Shown here one piece after another: positions 1 through 59,123 of a stretch of DNA of 64,000 nucleotides (positions within the stretch are counted from its first letter, which is position 1; each line of letters starts with the position of its first letter). Position numbers and translations under genes: made by a program. A model generated the notes under the pieces. The model saw nothing but the letters and a program-made list of their open reading frames with translations. It made no database searches and was not told the DNA's origin. This stretch comes from Lota lota (lineage: Eukaryota; Chordata; Actinopteri; Gadiformes; Lotidae): positions 850,262-914,261 of the forward strand of contig JACYXH010000312.1 of NCBI GenBank assembly GCA_026745465.1, written 5' to 3'.

Positions 1-376
1 TAAAATTAACAGAAGCAGAATGAAAGGGGACAGTTGTTTTTTTAAATTATAAATATACATACTTTTTTTTGTGTACAGTTGAGGAGTAATCACGTGAGCT
101 TCAATTGTTTTGGGTGATAAAGCCTGGTTTCTATTTTTGAGGACTGCAGGTCCTCTGTGCTGAGCGCAATACCAGCAAGAACGCATCGTCTCAAACTGTC
201 AACAGCGTTCTGCGTGCTCGTGACCTTGCAAGTACATTCTTCCAAGTACGACTAGTACGTTCTCCCCAAAAACACAAGTCCTTTCTTTGCATTTTTGGTA
301 TTGAGAAAGGCCCTATGTGTATAAATACACACATGCTTGAGGTTCAAGAGGATTGTGTTGTTGTTTTTGTTGTTAG
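1..376. other. Unassigned sequence upstream of rhbdf2 coding exons
   Basis: AT-rich sequence with no recognised gene, RNA or repeat. It is probably rhbdf2 intron or upstream region. Confidence 0.5.
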
Positions 377-424
377 ACTCGAGTGACCCAGTGCCCTGGA
401 TATGAGCACCGAAGGTCTGCCAAG
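377..424 (+). other. rhbdf2: Candidate upstream rhbdf2 exon with in-frame ATG
   Basis: A T-rich tract ending in TTAG at 376 and a GT at 425 bracket a 48-nt segment. It holds an ATG at 402. Spliced to the exon starting at 1533, this ATG stays in frame and would add MSTEGLPRTHA before MSSQEG. The -3 base is G. The phase match could be chance (one in three), and the segment could equally be 5' UTR or not an exon. Confidence 0.35.
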
Positions 425-1130
425 GTATGCCGTTTGGAGTCTTGGTTGATTATGTTTGAGGCTGTTACGTAATGACATGCGTTGATGCACAGTTTACTTT
501 GTACCTTAGAATAGTGATGTACTCGTGTTGGCAGGATGGAGAGAGAGAGGGAAACTATTTATTTATCACCAGAATAGAGTCGTATATCAATCCCTGGCAC
601 TCGGTACGTTTAAAAAAAACGACACCTTATCGTTGACTATTTGGTTACAGCTATTTTTTATTAAGTACAATGATGTGTTGAATAGTAGAGATTCTAGGTG
701 CTTCAGCCGATGTTTCAGTAGTTGGCACACTGAATTTGAAGATCTACAATTGATATGATGACCAAATGAGCAACACATGAAACAATTAGTCATGAGCCAC
801 AGAGACTTTATGTATGCTTTTGATTAAACTATTGCATGAGTTATTTGTGTTATTGGACCTGATATTGGTACCTATTTTAACAGTTGGCAGTTGTTTTTGA
901 ATGACCAGAAAGCTAGCACCCATCAAAGGTGTCTTTGATCAATTATTCAATTTGCGTAGTGATTCATGGAAACTAAAAGCTAAGTGGAAAATACATTGAT
1001 ACCAAGGCATGGGAAATCAATGTCCTGGGCTCTGAATAGTTTTGCAAGGTTGCTGTCTTTTTGAAAGAACACCATTCCTGGATTTGCTGAAAACAAGGGC
1101 CCTTTAAGTAAGCCCCTGGGTCTTAATAGG

Positions 1131-1257
<127 letters not shown>

Positions 1258-1542
1258 CCATCTACAAATAGCTGAAAGCTAATTTACCTTTCCAAGAACA
1301 AAGATGTCCTAACTTGGACCCTATAATAAGTGGCTAACAAAATCTTATAGAAATGCTAAAATACAGATATCACATGTGGGAGTGTCCACTGAAATTGTAG
1401 GCTAATGTTGATCTGTCCGTTGTGCATCTGGTCAGAAACTAAAATGTCTTGTAACAACTTATTGCAACAACACTGTTGCAACAAAAATACAGAAACGACT
1501 CCACAGTGGCTAACAGCTGTTCTCCTTTCCAGAACCCACGCC

Positions 1543-18454
<16,912 letters not shown>

Positions 18455-20239
18455 AGGCACGTCAGGCTGGGAGATGGTCCTCAAGTACTGGTGAAAAGCT
18501 AGCTCTTAAATCCTGATTTGGCCAATGATTCCCAAGTGGATTGCGCTTGAGTGTGGATAACCATTTCTGTTGTATTTGTGCATCACCTTCGAACCTTCAG
18601 AGAACACGGAGATGGTACATGGATGGGATAATTGAATTATGCTATGATGTCTGCCTTCCTAGACCTCAACTCTCAGCCCTCAATCAACCCTTGTAAACCT
18701 CAACTTGTGTCAACCCCAACCTGCTTTCCCATATTCTATTCAAAAACTGGTCATCACAGCTAATGCTATCATGGCCTACATCGCTAGAAGTTGGAAGAAC
18801 ATGAGATGTAAAGTAAGAATGGCTATATTTTTGTTATTTTTGCTAATTACTTGACGAGTAAGTGTCTGTGCCACTGGATTTTTGGCATTATCTCAGTACG
18901 TGAGATGTGTTAAGTGTTTGTAATTGGTTGCATCACAATCAAACCCCTTGGAGGAAGCTCAACGCAATGTTGATATTGAATTGTATTCTCACTTGAACTG
19001 TTTGGAAACATGGCAGAAGGCAAGAAGTTGCGATAAAAAAAATGCCTCAAAATCTAAACATAGGATGTATAAATTACAAATTATGCTGTCTGTTTTTTTC
19101 TTTTTCACAATTTGACATCTTTCACGCTACGTAACGTCTCATAATCTGCAGAATTTCAGTAACTGATACCCAACCAATTTCAAAAGTGCACTTGGTTATA
19201 AGTTACAAGTAGGAACAACCTCTGCCGGAATTCTATCAAAAACCACTTGCCTTACAATAACAATTAATTTTTACAAAGAGAAGGCTTGCAGCCAGGTCTT
19301 TCCAGATCACATCCATATGTTTTGAGGCATCCGAGCGGTTTTACCCACTGTTCTTGTGCATGTTGTTGCTGTACCTGTTCCATCTTTTAAACCTCATTCA
19401 TTGTGTCTCACTTGTCTGTACCCTAGTGTTTACAGCACCATTACTGGCATTTTGATTGTTCAAATGTCATTGTTGCATTCTTGTCTATACCATTTAGTTA
19501 TGTTTCTGATTATTTCACCAGTTTTTTTTTCAGGAATACCACAACAAATGTCTACTTTTATTGGGGGGAAATATTATCAATGTGCCTGGTTAGATGAATC
19601 CTAAAATGTAATTGGTTTTTCCTGAGCCTTCTTTACATGTAACATAGCCATCTATTACTTTTGATCTTAAGCTCTCTTTGCTGAGGCAAAAATACCAACC
19701 AAGTTACACTTCTACCTGTATGCCTTTTCCCTTCCTCCCCGGCTCTTGACCAAAGTTATGCATTAACTAAAAGGGATTATTTGTTGCTTACATTTTCTAT
19801 ATCTCTCGTGAGTAATATGCTTTAAAACTTGGAAAAAACAAACAGGAAATAAGACTATTTGGTTATAGTCAACAGTTGTGACAGATGCTCAGAGGGTTTA
19901 GGTTGTTTCTGTTGTGTGAGGTTATTAGAGTTAAATGTTTGATAATCCTGGTTAATGACATCTGAAGAGGGGAAATTTAAACACTACATGAAGACTGTTT
20001 GGTGGATAAGTGCATGCTTTAACATGTCATGTAATTTTTAAAAGATTTAGCTTTTCAATCATGTTTAAAAAATCAATTGGTAATCAGACATTTTGTCAGA
20101 AAAAAATACTTTCACAGCCCAGTGCCTTTTTAAAAAGTGGAAGTCTTGAATTACAATAAGTTATATCAAGTTTTACTGTTCAAAACTTCCTTATCTGCAT
20201 TTCCGGACCAAAGTCTTTTCTTATTTTTCATGCAATAAA
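18455..20239 (+). other. rhbdf2: rhbdf2 3' UTR (probable extent)
   Basis: No gene-like ORF follows the TAG stop at 18452. The first AATAAA-type hexamer in a sensible context is at 20234-20239, giving a UTR of about 1.8 kb. The sequence is AT-rich without recognised elements. The true end could be later, for example at another AATAAA near 20813. Confidence 0.5.
20234..20239 (+). terminator. Candidate rhbdf2 polyadenylation signal
   Basis: A canonical AATAAA lies about 1.8 kb past the rhbdf2 stop. The choice over a later AATAAA near 20813 is uncertain. Confidence 0.4.
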
Positions 20240-20854
20240 AGTGGCCATTTTAGAACCAATGTCAGGCCAAGGTCACGGTTATGTTCTGAGTTGTTTCAGT
20301 TTTATGTGTGTCAAAATCAACGTTATAACCAAACATTTGTGTAAAATGCAAACAATTGAGACTCACCAGAAGGAAAATGTTTCTTCAGTATTAAAGCAAA
20401 AATAATTGTACTTTATTTCCTCAACATTTTGTCCATTCAAGACATGAGGCAGAAAAGGTGATGTCCACAATGGACATTGAAGAGAGAAGTACAATCAAAT
20501 GTACAACTGTGGGCCTCTATATAATATGCATTCTGTATGTACAGTGATATATTTACATACATGTTTTTCAGAAGGTGAGATCAACAGTAGCCCTTTGCTT
20601 CGTGTGTTTACAGTACTTGAAGAGCCGTTGGAAGCGGATTAATATGTTTGAGATCATCTGGAAGTGTTTACAACTGCCAAGAGTCTGCCATCGGGAATTT
20701 AACCGGCAATCTTGGAACAGTTCCGATTTTTTTCCTTTAATAATACAATGCAAAACATTATTCAAACCCCATCAACTTTGTAAAGCTGAAAAAATCGCTG
20801 CCATTTTTATATAATAAAAATGGGATGGTCCTGATTTTACACTTCAAAGCGTGT

Positions 20855-21376
20855 GGCGCCGGTGTTACACCGTATTCTGTGACCCACCGTAAAGTGTGAC
20901 CCCAGGGGTCGCTGTTGCACGTCTTCTGCAACATGCATGAGTTTGAAGTGTCGACAGGCATGAAGTCATTCACGTGCGGAAACATGCACGAGCTTAAAAC
21001 TAAACATTGTATCGCCATCGCTCACTCGGGATGGGTTTGTTCGTTTTGGATAGCTCGATAAGTGGCTGAAGCAAAACGGTTGATTTGCCTCTGTGGTGGC
21101 ATGATGATGACGGGTCTTTCTTTCTTTCTTGATACAAACGTGAATATATAAATGGTGTTGGTCAATTCTAAACAGCATTTTACACAGTAGCCTATAGTAG
21201 GAAATGCTCAAAGGTAAATCAACGTACTGAACATAACATAATTATTCATGTCTGCGATCATCACAGACACTAAAGTGTCGACACTTCAAACTAGTGCATG
21301 TTGCAGAAAATGTGTAACAGCGACCCCTGGGGTCACACTTTACGGTGGGTCACAGAATAGTGTAACGCCGGATGCC
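20855..21376. mobile_element. Foldback (long inverted repeat) element, unclassified
   Basis: Two arms of about 100 bp, 20855-20956 and 21276-21376, are near-perfect reverse complements around a loop of about 320 bp. Shared core strings include TATTCTGTGACCCACCGTAA, AGTGTGACCCCAGGGGTCGC and GTTTGAAGTGTCGACA. Long inverted repeats with unrelated middle sequence are typical of foldback or non-autonomous DNA transposons. There is no coding potential, and the superfamily is not identified. It lies between rhbdf2 and ube2o. Confidence 0.75.
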
Positions 21377-22024
21377 AAGTGGTCTTGCGAACGGGATAGC
21401 ACTTGCAACCGACATCTCGTCCCTAACTAGTATTAAGTGACTTCGTTTTCTGTTGTTTATGTACTCCGTATTTTCTCCGAAAGTCTTCCTTCCTTTTTTT
21501 TTTGACGAATTCGTTATATTATGGTTTGTATTTTCTGTCCCAGTATTTTCTTTTATTTTCTTCCTACTGGGTCATGTTTCCAGTCAAGGCGGTCCAAATG
21601 CGTAGCAAGCGCTGAATCATTGCAGGCTACTTATACCCTCGGGTCTTGGTCGGTTGATCATAATCCCAGAGCAGGCTGCTGATACCTTCTCCATTCCTGT
21701 GTGAATACGCGGAACAATAAACATTGGCATCTACCGGCGGTCACAAGAAGGGGTATTCCTTTCTTGACAATTATCCTCGCCGTTCCATCACCGCTAAACA
21801 CGCGGATTTTACACACCATATAATCTTCTAAATAAGACATCGATTGCTTGATAGAATAACCGAGTTTAAATGTCATCCGTTTTTAGAGATGTCCCATAAA
21901 ATACCAAAACCATGATCATGAAAGAAAGTCAGCCTTCCGAGATTAAATCATACCTATACCTAAACCCATATATTTCTGCCATAATCCCTTAACTGGTGTG
22001 TCAACACTGCCAACACTTGAATAA

Positions 22025-22179
<155 letters not shown>

Positions 22180-22369
22180 ATCCTTGTGTAAAAAATACCT
22201 ACCCAGTTTATACTACATTAATATTCTGTTATATTCTACCAAATATTTAGATGCATCTAAATTACTCGAATACGTTTTGAGCTCCCTTACTTTTATCCAA
22301 TCGTTTAAAATAGGAAATGAATGCATTCCGTATACAGTAGGTATATAGGCCACATAAACACTGACACCA

Positions 22370-22517
22370 AGCGGCGAAATTCAATTGTGGCAAGTGATGC
22401 ACTGCGCTAGTTACGTTGCGACGCAAACACGTGCACTTCCCCGGTAACAAGTTTCTATTTTTTTTAGTCCCATCCGCCCCTCTCGAGCTCCAGCATCATT
22501 CCCTGACAACAGCAGCG
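22370..22517 (+). promoter_or_regulatory. ube2o: ube2o proximal promoter / 5' UTR region
   Basis: The 150 bp before the ATG are CpG-richer than the surroundings and hold an E-box CACGTG near 22429. The CpG-rich stretch runs on into exon 1, as in housekeeping promoters. No TATA box is evident. The transcription start cannot be placed from sequence alone. An upstream in-frame ATG at 22416 has no stop before the true start but lacks family similarity. Confidence 0.4.
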
Positions 22518-52742
<30,225 letters not shown>

Positions 52743-53711
52743 AGTGCCTGCCCGCTAACTCCCATTTTGCACCTCCCCACTTCCTTGTCCTCATCAAGTT
52801 CTTCTTCAGTACGTGCCCTCGAATATGGTGGGGAGTAGGAGGGTCCTCCTCACCCCCATCTAACCCAATCCTAACCCCAAAGCACCACCCGCCATCTGCC
52901 TAGCTCATCCTGAGGTCTACTCTCTGCTCTCTCTCATTTCCCACTTCCGGTTCTTTGTGTGGAACCTCGGTGGGGTCGGATGCAGGCCTCATCGGAGAGC
53001 CTTCAGGCCCTTGCTCGGTCCTGGGACGGTTATGCTCGGAATGACCATTGGTAATCCGACCCTTTTTATGCACACATACGCATTTAGCCCCAAGCCACTT
53101 GGAATCGCTTGTCAGCGTGGGGAACCCGCGTACTTTGCTGCCTATCTGGTTGAGCGTGTGTGTGTGTCATTAAATCACCAACATGCTGATGCCCACTGGG
53201 ATATATCGTAGAGTATGTTAAAGATGTGGGTTTGTTCGACCAAATGGACAAACTGCAATACTCTGAACATTCTCGCCTCGCACTTTCCCCCCCATCCACC
53301 CCCAGGACAACACGGCACTACTGCTTGAGTTAAAGCTGTATCATACTGCGTGAGACAGACAATTGTGTTAGGCAGAAGGTCTGGCCGCTTCACTGACTTG
53401 ACTGGGAGAAATCCTTTTCAGAGGTCACCTTTTTGGTCTCTTCAACAAATAACTGAATGTTCTAAAACTGCCCACCACCTCCACCATAACTACTTCACAC
53501 TATTTATATTCCCCCCTCCTCCCCGTGGCTTCATGATTAATTTTGTTTTGTATTTTGAACAGTTTTGTTTTTCCGCACGGACCACTCGCACAACACCTCC
53601 GGACATAAGGGAACGTGAAGGGACTCGAGTTTACATGCTAATCATCTTGAAGTCAAAACCACTGGCAGCGTTTTTGTGACGGTGCTTTAAGCTGCTCTAA
53701 AGGAGCTTCAG

Positions 53712-54075
53712 CCTCACCAACCACTACGCACCACGTTGTCCATCATGCGTCCTCACCATCCACTGCGCACCACATTGTCTGGCTAGCGCCCTCAACAACC
53801 ACTACGCACCACATTGTCTGGCAAGTGTCCTCAACAACCATTACGCACCATGTTGTCTAGCTTGCATCCTCAACAACCACTACGCACCCTCAACAACCAC
53901 TACGCACTATGTTGTCTAGCTTGCGTACTCAACCACTACGCACCATGTGGGCTAGCTAGCATCCTAACCGACCACCACGCACCATGTTGTCTAGCTAGCG
54001 TCGTTAGTAACCACTGCGCTCCACATCGTCTAGCTAGTGTCCTCACAAACTGCTACACACCACGTTGTCCATCCT
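53712..54075. repeat. 39-bp minisatellite in the ube2o 3' UTR
   Basis: About nine diverged units of roughly 39 bp built on CCTCAACAACCACTACGCAC followed by CATGTTGTCTAGCTAGCGT. Unit divergence suggests age. Confidence 0.85.
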
Positions 54076-55054
54076 CTTTCTCTTTAGTGTAACATTGTCG
54101 CCAAAGTCCCTCTACATAGCGCTTTGCATTTAAGTAAGAAAGGGGGTTGCTGTAGAGGTCAGGGTCAGTTCTCCTAAGCTTTCCCATAATCCATCATTTC
54201 TCTTCATATCACTGCAAATGACACGATTTTGTAATGGGGGAAAAAAGAAGGAAAAACAATGCATCCATTCCATCATTCATCTCAAAATGTTGCCTTACTT
54301 GAATTGTTGATATTGTAAAACCATTGTGTACAGACCGTTTTGCGCCATTCTTGAGTCATTAAACCTCATACACACAGATGCACACACATGTCATCCTATT
54401 GCAGTGTTTGTTTGGATTTTTTGTTTTGCCTTTCAGGAATCGGCAGGTCATTCATTGGCATTCCCCCACATTTATAAGTAATGCAACATAAACTGCGGAT
54501 ATGTGAAACTGATTCCCTGCTCTGTATTGAAACAAAAAAAGCCTACCAACTGCCGTACGATAGTGAGGTTTGAGAGATCTGCTGTATGCTGATGATCTAT
54601 TCCATTTAGATGCTTAAGGTTTTAATATCAAAGTAATGTTTGGGTTGATAGTTATTGTGCTTTCGCTGTGGTTTTTGTGTTATTTTACTTTTGCCACAAT
54701 TCAAGCACAAATGGTTTATGACTGCCTTATCCCAAGATGGAGCCCTAGACAGACTTTCTCAGCTAGGAGCTAACAGCACTTAAGACAAAGTTCCTCCAGT
54801 ATTGTGTATTTATTCTTTCTTCAACTATTCTTTGAAAGAAGAAACAGGATGACTGGAGCCGTGCGTGCGTGCGTGTGTGTGGGAAGATGTTTTTCAGGTT
54901 CAGATGGGCTGTTAATTACTGTGAAGAAAAAGTGCTGCGAGCCAATCTTAAAACTTCCCTACAGGTCTGAAAGCTCTTATTGGGGGAAATCAGAAGTCTT
55001 TGTTTACATCTTTAAAGGAACAGAGAACCTGGCTCCTCCTGTTGTCTTGCCAGA

Positions 55055-55100
<46 letters not shown>
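55055..55100. repeat. (ATT)15 microsatellite
   Basis: 46 bp of ATT repeat in the probable ube2o 3' UTR. Confidence 0.97.
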
Positions 55101-56199
55101 GTACAGGTCAGTAAAACCCCTTGTGCTTGCTTTATCTGAAAATGAAAAACTGAACATGAGGTGGGTGTTACTTGAATTAGCTTTATTGCTGAAGTGTTCC
55201 AGAATGACAGAATTTTGTGCCAATGTTGGTGGATGACAAAATGTCGGGCAGGGGGGGAAGCGAAGCGTGAGAACCAAAAGTTTTGATCTAAGAGTTGGAA
55301 CATGTGGTATTAACAGTGTTTTGCATTGCTTTGTCTTTTCCACTTTTTGCTTTTTATTTACTTCACCGACCATTCCTCTAAATAATGACAACTAGTTGTA
55401 GCAACCAGGCTTTCAACACATATTTTCCCCCTCCTGGGTATTTACTTCCTGTTTGGCCTTTTGAGTGACATTTGTTGATTCTGCTGCTCCTCATTGGCTC
55501 TTGGACCTGTAGCATGTAGCCGAATTAGCTTCCGTCTATAACGATCTGCGCACCCTTTTTTTTTTCGTAGTCTTTTGTTCAAATCTGTAACCTGAAGCTG
55601 CTGCAGTATCTCAGTGGAGTCAATATTCTTAGAATTGAGTTGGAAGCTAAGTGCTGCTTTTGAAACTACACCCCCCACACACACACACACCCTCAATGAA
55701 AATTGGAGTCATGGAGTAGTTTGTTTGCTGCCCTATTCGCCACTCTAATACGTAAGCACTTGCAAAAATGTGAAGCTATTCAGCAACAACTCTGTTCAAA
55801 ATCTGGTGGGATGCCAAGAACACAATGCTATGTACAATTTTCTGTGTATGTGTATATTAGCCATTAGTGCGATATATTTATTTTACAGCCAAAGCATGTA
55901 ACATGTCGCTTTAAGCCTTCTTAATGGGCTAACCACTAAACTTGACTGTATGATGTCTACATTTCCACAGTGGCCTGTTGATATATTTAAAAAGAATAAT
56001 AAAGTTATGATTTTTAACCTGATTCTCTCTGTACAGAAGTCATGACTATACATATATAAATACCTATTTAACATAAATCTGAGTAGTACCATAGACTGTT
56101 GGGGCCAACATTTACAAAATGCTCAGTGTAGGAACTGTACCTTAACTTTATTTTAGATTATTCTTGGGAGTTTTTTTTTTTACATTTTACTTTTGCGTT

Positions 56200-56205
56200 A
56201 ATAAA
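56200..56205 (+). terminator. Candidate ube2o distal polyadenylation signal
   Basis: AATAAA in an AT-rich context with T-rich sequence just upstream. An alternative AATAAA at 55998-56003 lies 200 bp earlier. Confidence 0.4.
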
Positions 56206-56299
56206 AATGTTTAAAAATGATGCATTAAACTTTGCAAGCAGTAATATTTTGTATTTGTATTGCCTTTGTGCATTTGCCTTCTCAATATACGGTTGTCCT

Positions 56300-56560
56300 T
56301 TAAACAGTTGAAGGTAAGATTTAGGGGGCATTATTTGAGTGTAATTTGCTACAAATTATAAAGCCATCAGTCAGCTATTACTGAGTGAAATGCAATGTGA
56401 GAGTTGACTGTGTCTGCCTCTGCATGAGCCAATTTAGATTTTAGTCTGCTCCTGGCGTATTTCCTACCAATCAGGGTATCACTTACTTGATTGGTTAAGA
56501 GAATCCATCTTGAATCCAAAGTAAACACAAAGTTAGACTTTAAATTATCCAAGTCTAACA
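56300..56560 (+). mobile_element. MITE family M, copy 3
   Basis: It shares GGTAAGATTTA-GGCATTATTTG, CATCAGTCAGCTATTACTGA, GTGAAATGCAATGTGAGAG, ACCAATCAGGGTATC and AATCCATCTTG with copies 1 and 2. It lies just past the last ube2o polyadenylation candidate. Confidence 0.6.
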
Positions 56561-56737
56561 CCAACCAAAAGACAGAATGGAAATATTGACTAGTGTGATA
56601 TTCTCATCAAGAGTCTACATCATGTAAAGCCAAATAAAGCTTGTTTAGTCAATAAATACAATGCAGTGCCTCGTGTCATAATCACCAACATTCCATAATT
56701 TAAAAAGTATTGCGTTTAAGGCCTTATGCCTTTTTCC

Positions 56738-56925
56738 AAGAACCTGCACCTAAATGTTTGATCATTGACAGTTCCTAATGCTTATTTTTTACTTTAGATA
56801 ACAGGGATAGCGGGGACAGATGGCGTATATACAAGAACCTGCACCTAAATGTTTGATCATTGACAGTTCCTAATGCTTATTTTTTACTTTTGATAACAGG
56901 GACAGATGGTATTAGATTTAGAACT
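56738..56925. repeat. Two-copy tandem duplication, 95-bp period
   Basis: AAGAACCTGCACCTAAATGT and the following 45 bp recur almost unchanged 95 bp later (56833). Confidence 0.9.
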
Positions 56926-57649
56926 GCAACACTAGAAATGTATTTATAATCAGGTGTGCCCTGTTGGGACCAAGCATCTGTCTTGACTCTTTTGGAGGTG
57001 ATTACACATACATTGAATGGAGCATACACATTGAATGTATTAATGTGCTTCTCTGTAATGATGACATCCAAAAACATGAATTGAAGCTTTGTTGGTTACC
57101 TCTCAGCCATGTTTAATGTAAAGCTGAAATGGATAGATGAAATAGTAAAGATGAACTAGTCAGTCATTTCTCTCCGAAGGATGAAAAATGTGCTCCTGTA
57201 TTTGGGTCAATTCAGTTGAGTTTGTAGTGAAGTTATAATGAATTTACTATAGTAAAACATTCATTCAGTCATTACGTAGGCTACTTGTGAAACACTATTC
57301 TTAAATGCTTTCACTTTAATAAACCTTTACTATAATGAAACACAATATTGGTAAAAGAGCCTATAAAATAATTGTTTATGTATGTGCATGAATTAGTGAT
57401 GTGCGGTTAAGGTATTTCCTCACCCGAATCCACATATTACTATAACTGCACCCGACCTCTAATCAAACTGCAGAGTAGCATCTGCAGAATTAGGATGGCA
57501 TGCAAGAAATAGCCGATAACAAGAAATCAGAAAGCTGATTCAAATCAACCCGCTGCAAATCACCTGCATATTACAAATACGAGAAAGGCTGATCCACAAC
57601 CGCCTATACCCGTGTTATACGCAGGCTAATTACTGAATCTGCGTATCTC

Positions 57650-57700
57650 TTGTGTGTGTGTGTGTGTGTGTGGATGGATGGATAAATGGATGGAGGGATG
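57650..57700. repeat. (TG)n plus (GGAT)n compound repeat
   Basis: A short TG array followed by imperfect GGATGGAT units. Confidence 0.85.
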
Positions 57701-58220
57701 TTTGTATGCGTGTGTGTATGTATGCATTTATAAATGTATGTAGGCATGTATTCTAGAGGGCCTGGATTGCCAATGCAACGGGTCGAAACCAGCCACACAG
57801 TGACATAACGGAAATACACTGCGATGTCACCGGATGGCGCCAGAAAACAATATAACAACATTAATTTGGAATAGAAACACATTGAGGGATTTTGGTGAAA
57901 TAAAATACATAAATCTAGAAACACACATTTTTTAAGTAAATTATTAAATTAAAAATTATTTATAAATGGGAATAAGTTATGTCATTTTTCTCTCTGTTAC
58001 AGTCTTCAATCTTTAATTTGGCAAAAACTCCTTAACTGAGAGACTTTAATTCTAATGGTATGAGATTTATATTCAAATCAAATCAGAATCTGGACCTAAA
58101 TCCCAATGGGAAGACGATCCTATTTACTGCATAGTAAGCAGCTTGTAAAGTAAGTTAAAGTATAATATGTGTCTATTTCCTAGCCAGTGGAACGTAGTTT
58201 ACGCAACAACAACAAAAAAG

Positions 58221-58223
<3 letters not shown>

Positions 58224-58280
<57 letters not shown>
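58224..58280. repeat. (TA)n microsatellite
   Basis: 57 bp of TA repeat. Confidence 0.97.
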
Positions 58281-58281
<1 letters not shown>

Positions 58282-58409
58282 CAGCTCAGCTACCGTCACG
58301 GAACGTCGTTATGGCAACGAGTGCCCTATGGTTTGGACCAGAGCTATTTAGAGAGCTCTGGGTAGCGGGTGTAGTAGGCAGGACGTGACGCAAAATGTGA
58401 CGGTCCAGT

Positions 58410-58524
58410 CTACATGTGCTTTGTAGATTTGAAGATAGCATACGGCCGAGTTCCCAGAGAGATTCTGTGGGAAGTACTGGGGGGTATGGGAGACCGGGGT
58501 CGCTTATGCAAGCGACCCCGGTCT
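58410..58524 (+). mobile_element. LINE reverse-transcriptase fragment
   Basis: Plus-strand translation gives VYMCFVDLKIAYGRVPREIL followed by WEVLGGMG, the RT palm block (FVDLxKAYDRVPRE) of LINE elements, with the usual D of AYD replaced by G. Only about 90 bp is recognisable. It ends in a perfect hairpin (58491-58524). Confidence 0.7.
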
Positions 58525-58625
58525 ATGTCTTCCATTCGCCATTCTATTCTAATACTACAATGAAATAATTTTCCACTCCAGACACATGCAGACAGACCAA
58601 TAGACTATGGTGGGTGTGGCTGGTT

Positions 58626-58650
58626 TGTGTGTGCGTGTTTGTGTGTGTGT

Positions 58651-58703
<53 letters not shown>
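58626..58703. repeat. (GT)n followed by G39
   Basis: A GT array runs into an uninterrupted run of 39 G (58665-58703). Confidence 0.95.
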
Positions 58704-58704
<1 letters not shown>

Positions 58705-58958
58705 GATTAATCAAGTTATCAGCACATCAAGGTAGTATGCAAGTAGTGATTAAGACATGTCAATCTCCTAGAGGAAACTAGCTTCAATATCCAGGCCAAT
58801 AGCATTACCAGATGCTAGACCAGGGGGTAGACTTCCTGTAGTATAACTTTAGGAGCTGCTCCTTAACTCACCCCTCATTGCTGATATAATCGAAAGTACA
58901 TACGCATGTGCGCACGCACACTCACACACATACATAAACGCACACACACGAACGCCGG

Positions 58959-58961
<3 letters not shown>

Positions 58962-59007
<46 letters not shown>

Positions 59008-59024
59008 AAACAAACGTATGCACG

Positions 59025-59122
<98 letters not shown>
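58962..59122. repeat. Compound (CA)n array
   Basis: Two long CA blocks separated by a short CAAACAAACGTATGCACG spacer, with looser CA/CG repeats from 58905. Confidence 0.97.

Positions 59123-59123
<1 letters not shown>

Larger units (their letters stand above)
52743..56205 (+). other. ube2o: ube2o 3' UTR (probable extent)
   Basis: The stretch holds no convincing gene. It contains a 39-bp minisatellite (53712-54075) and an (ATT)n array (55055-55100). Possible polyadenylation hexamers are ATTAAA at 54358, AATAAA at 55998 and AATAAA at 56200. The last would give a UTR of about 3.5 kb; the real end could be any of these. Confidence 0.45.

Noticed and set aside
57395-57630. Possible hAT-like element beginning TAGTGATGTGCGG
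   Set aside because: The start is suggestive but no convincing opposite terminus or target duplication was found.
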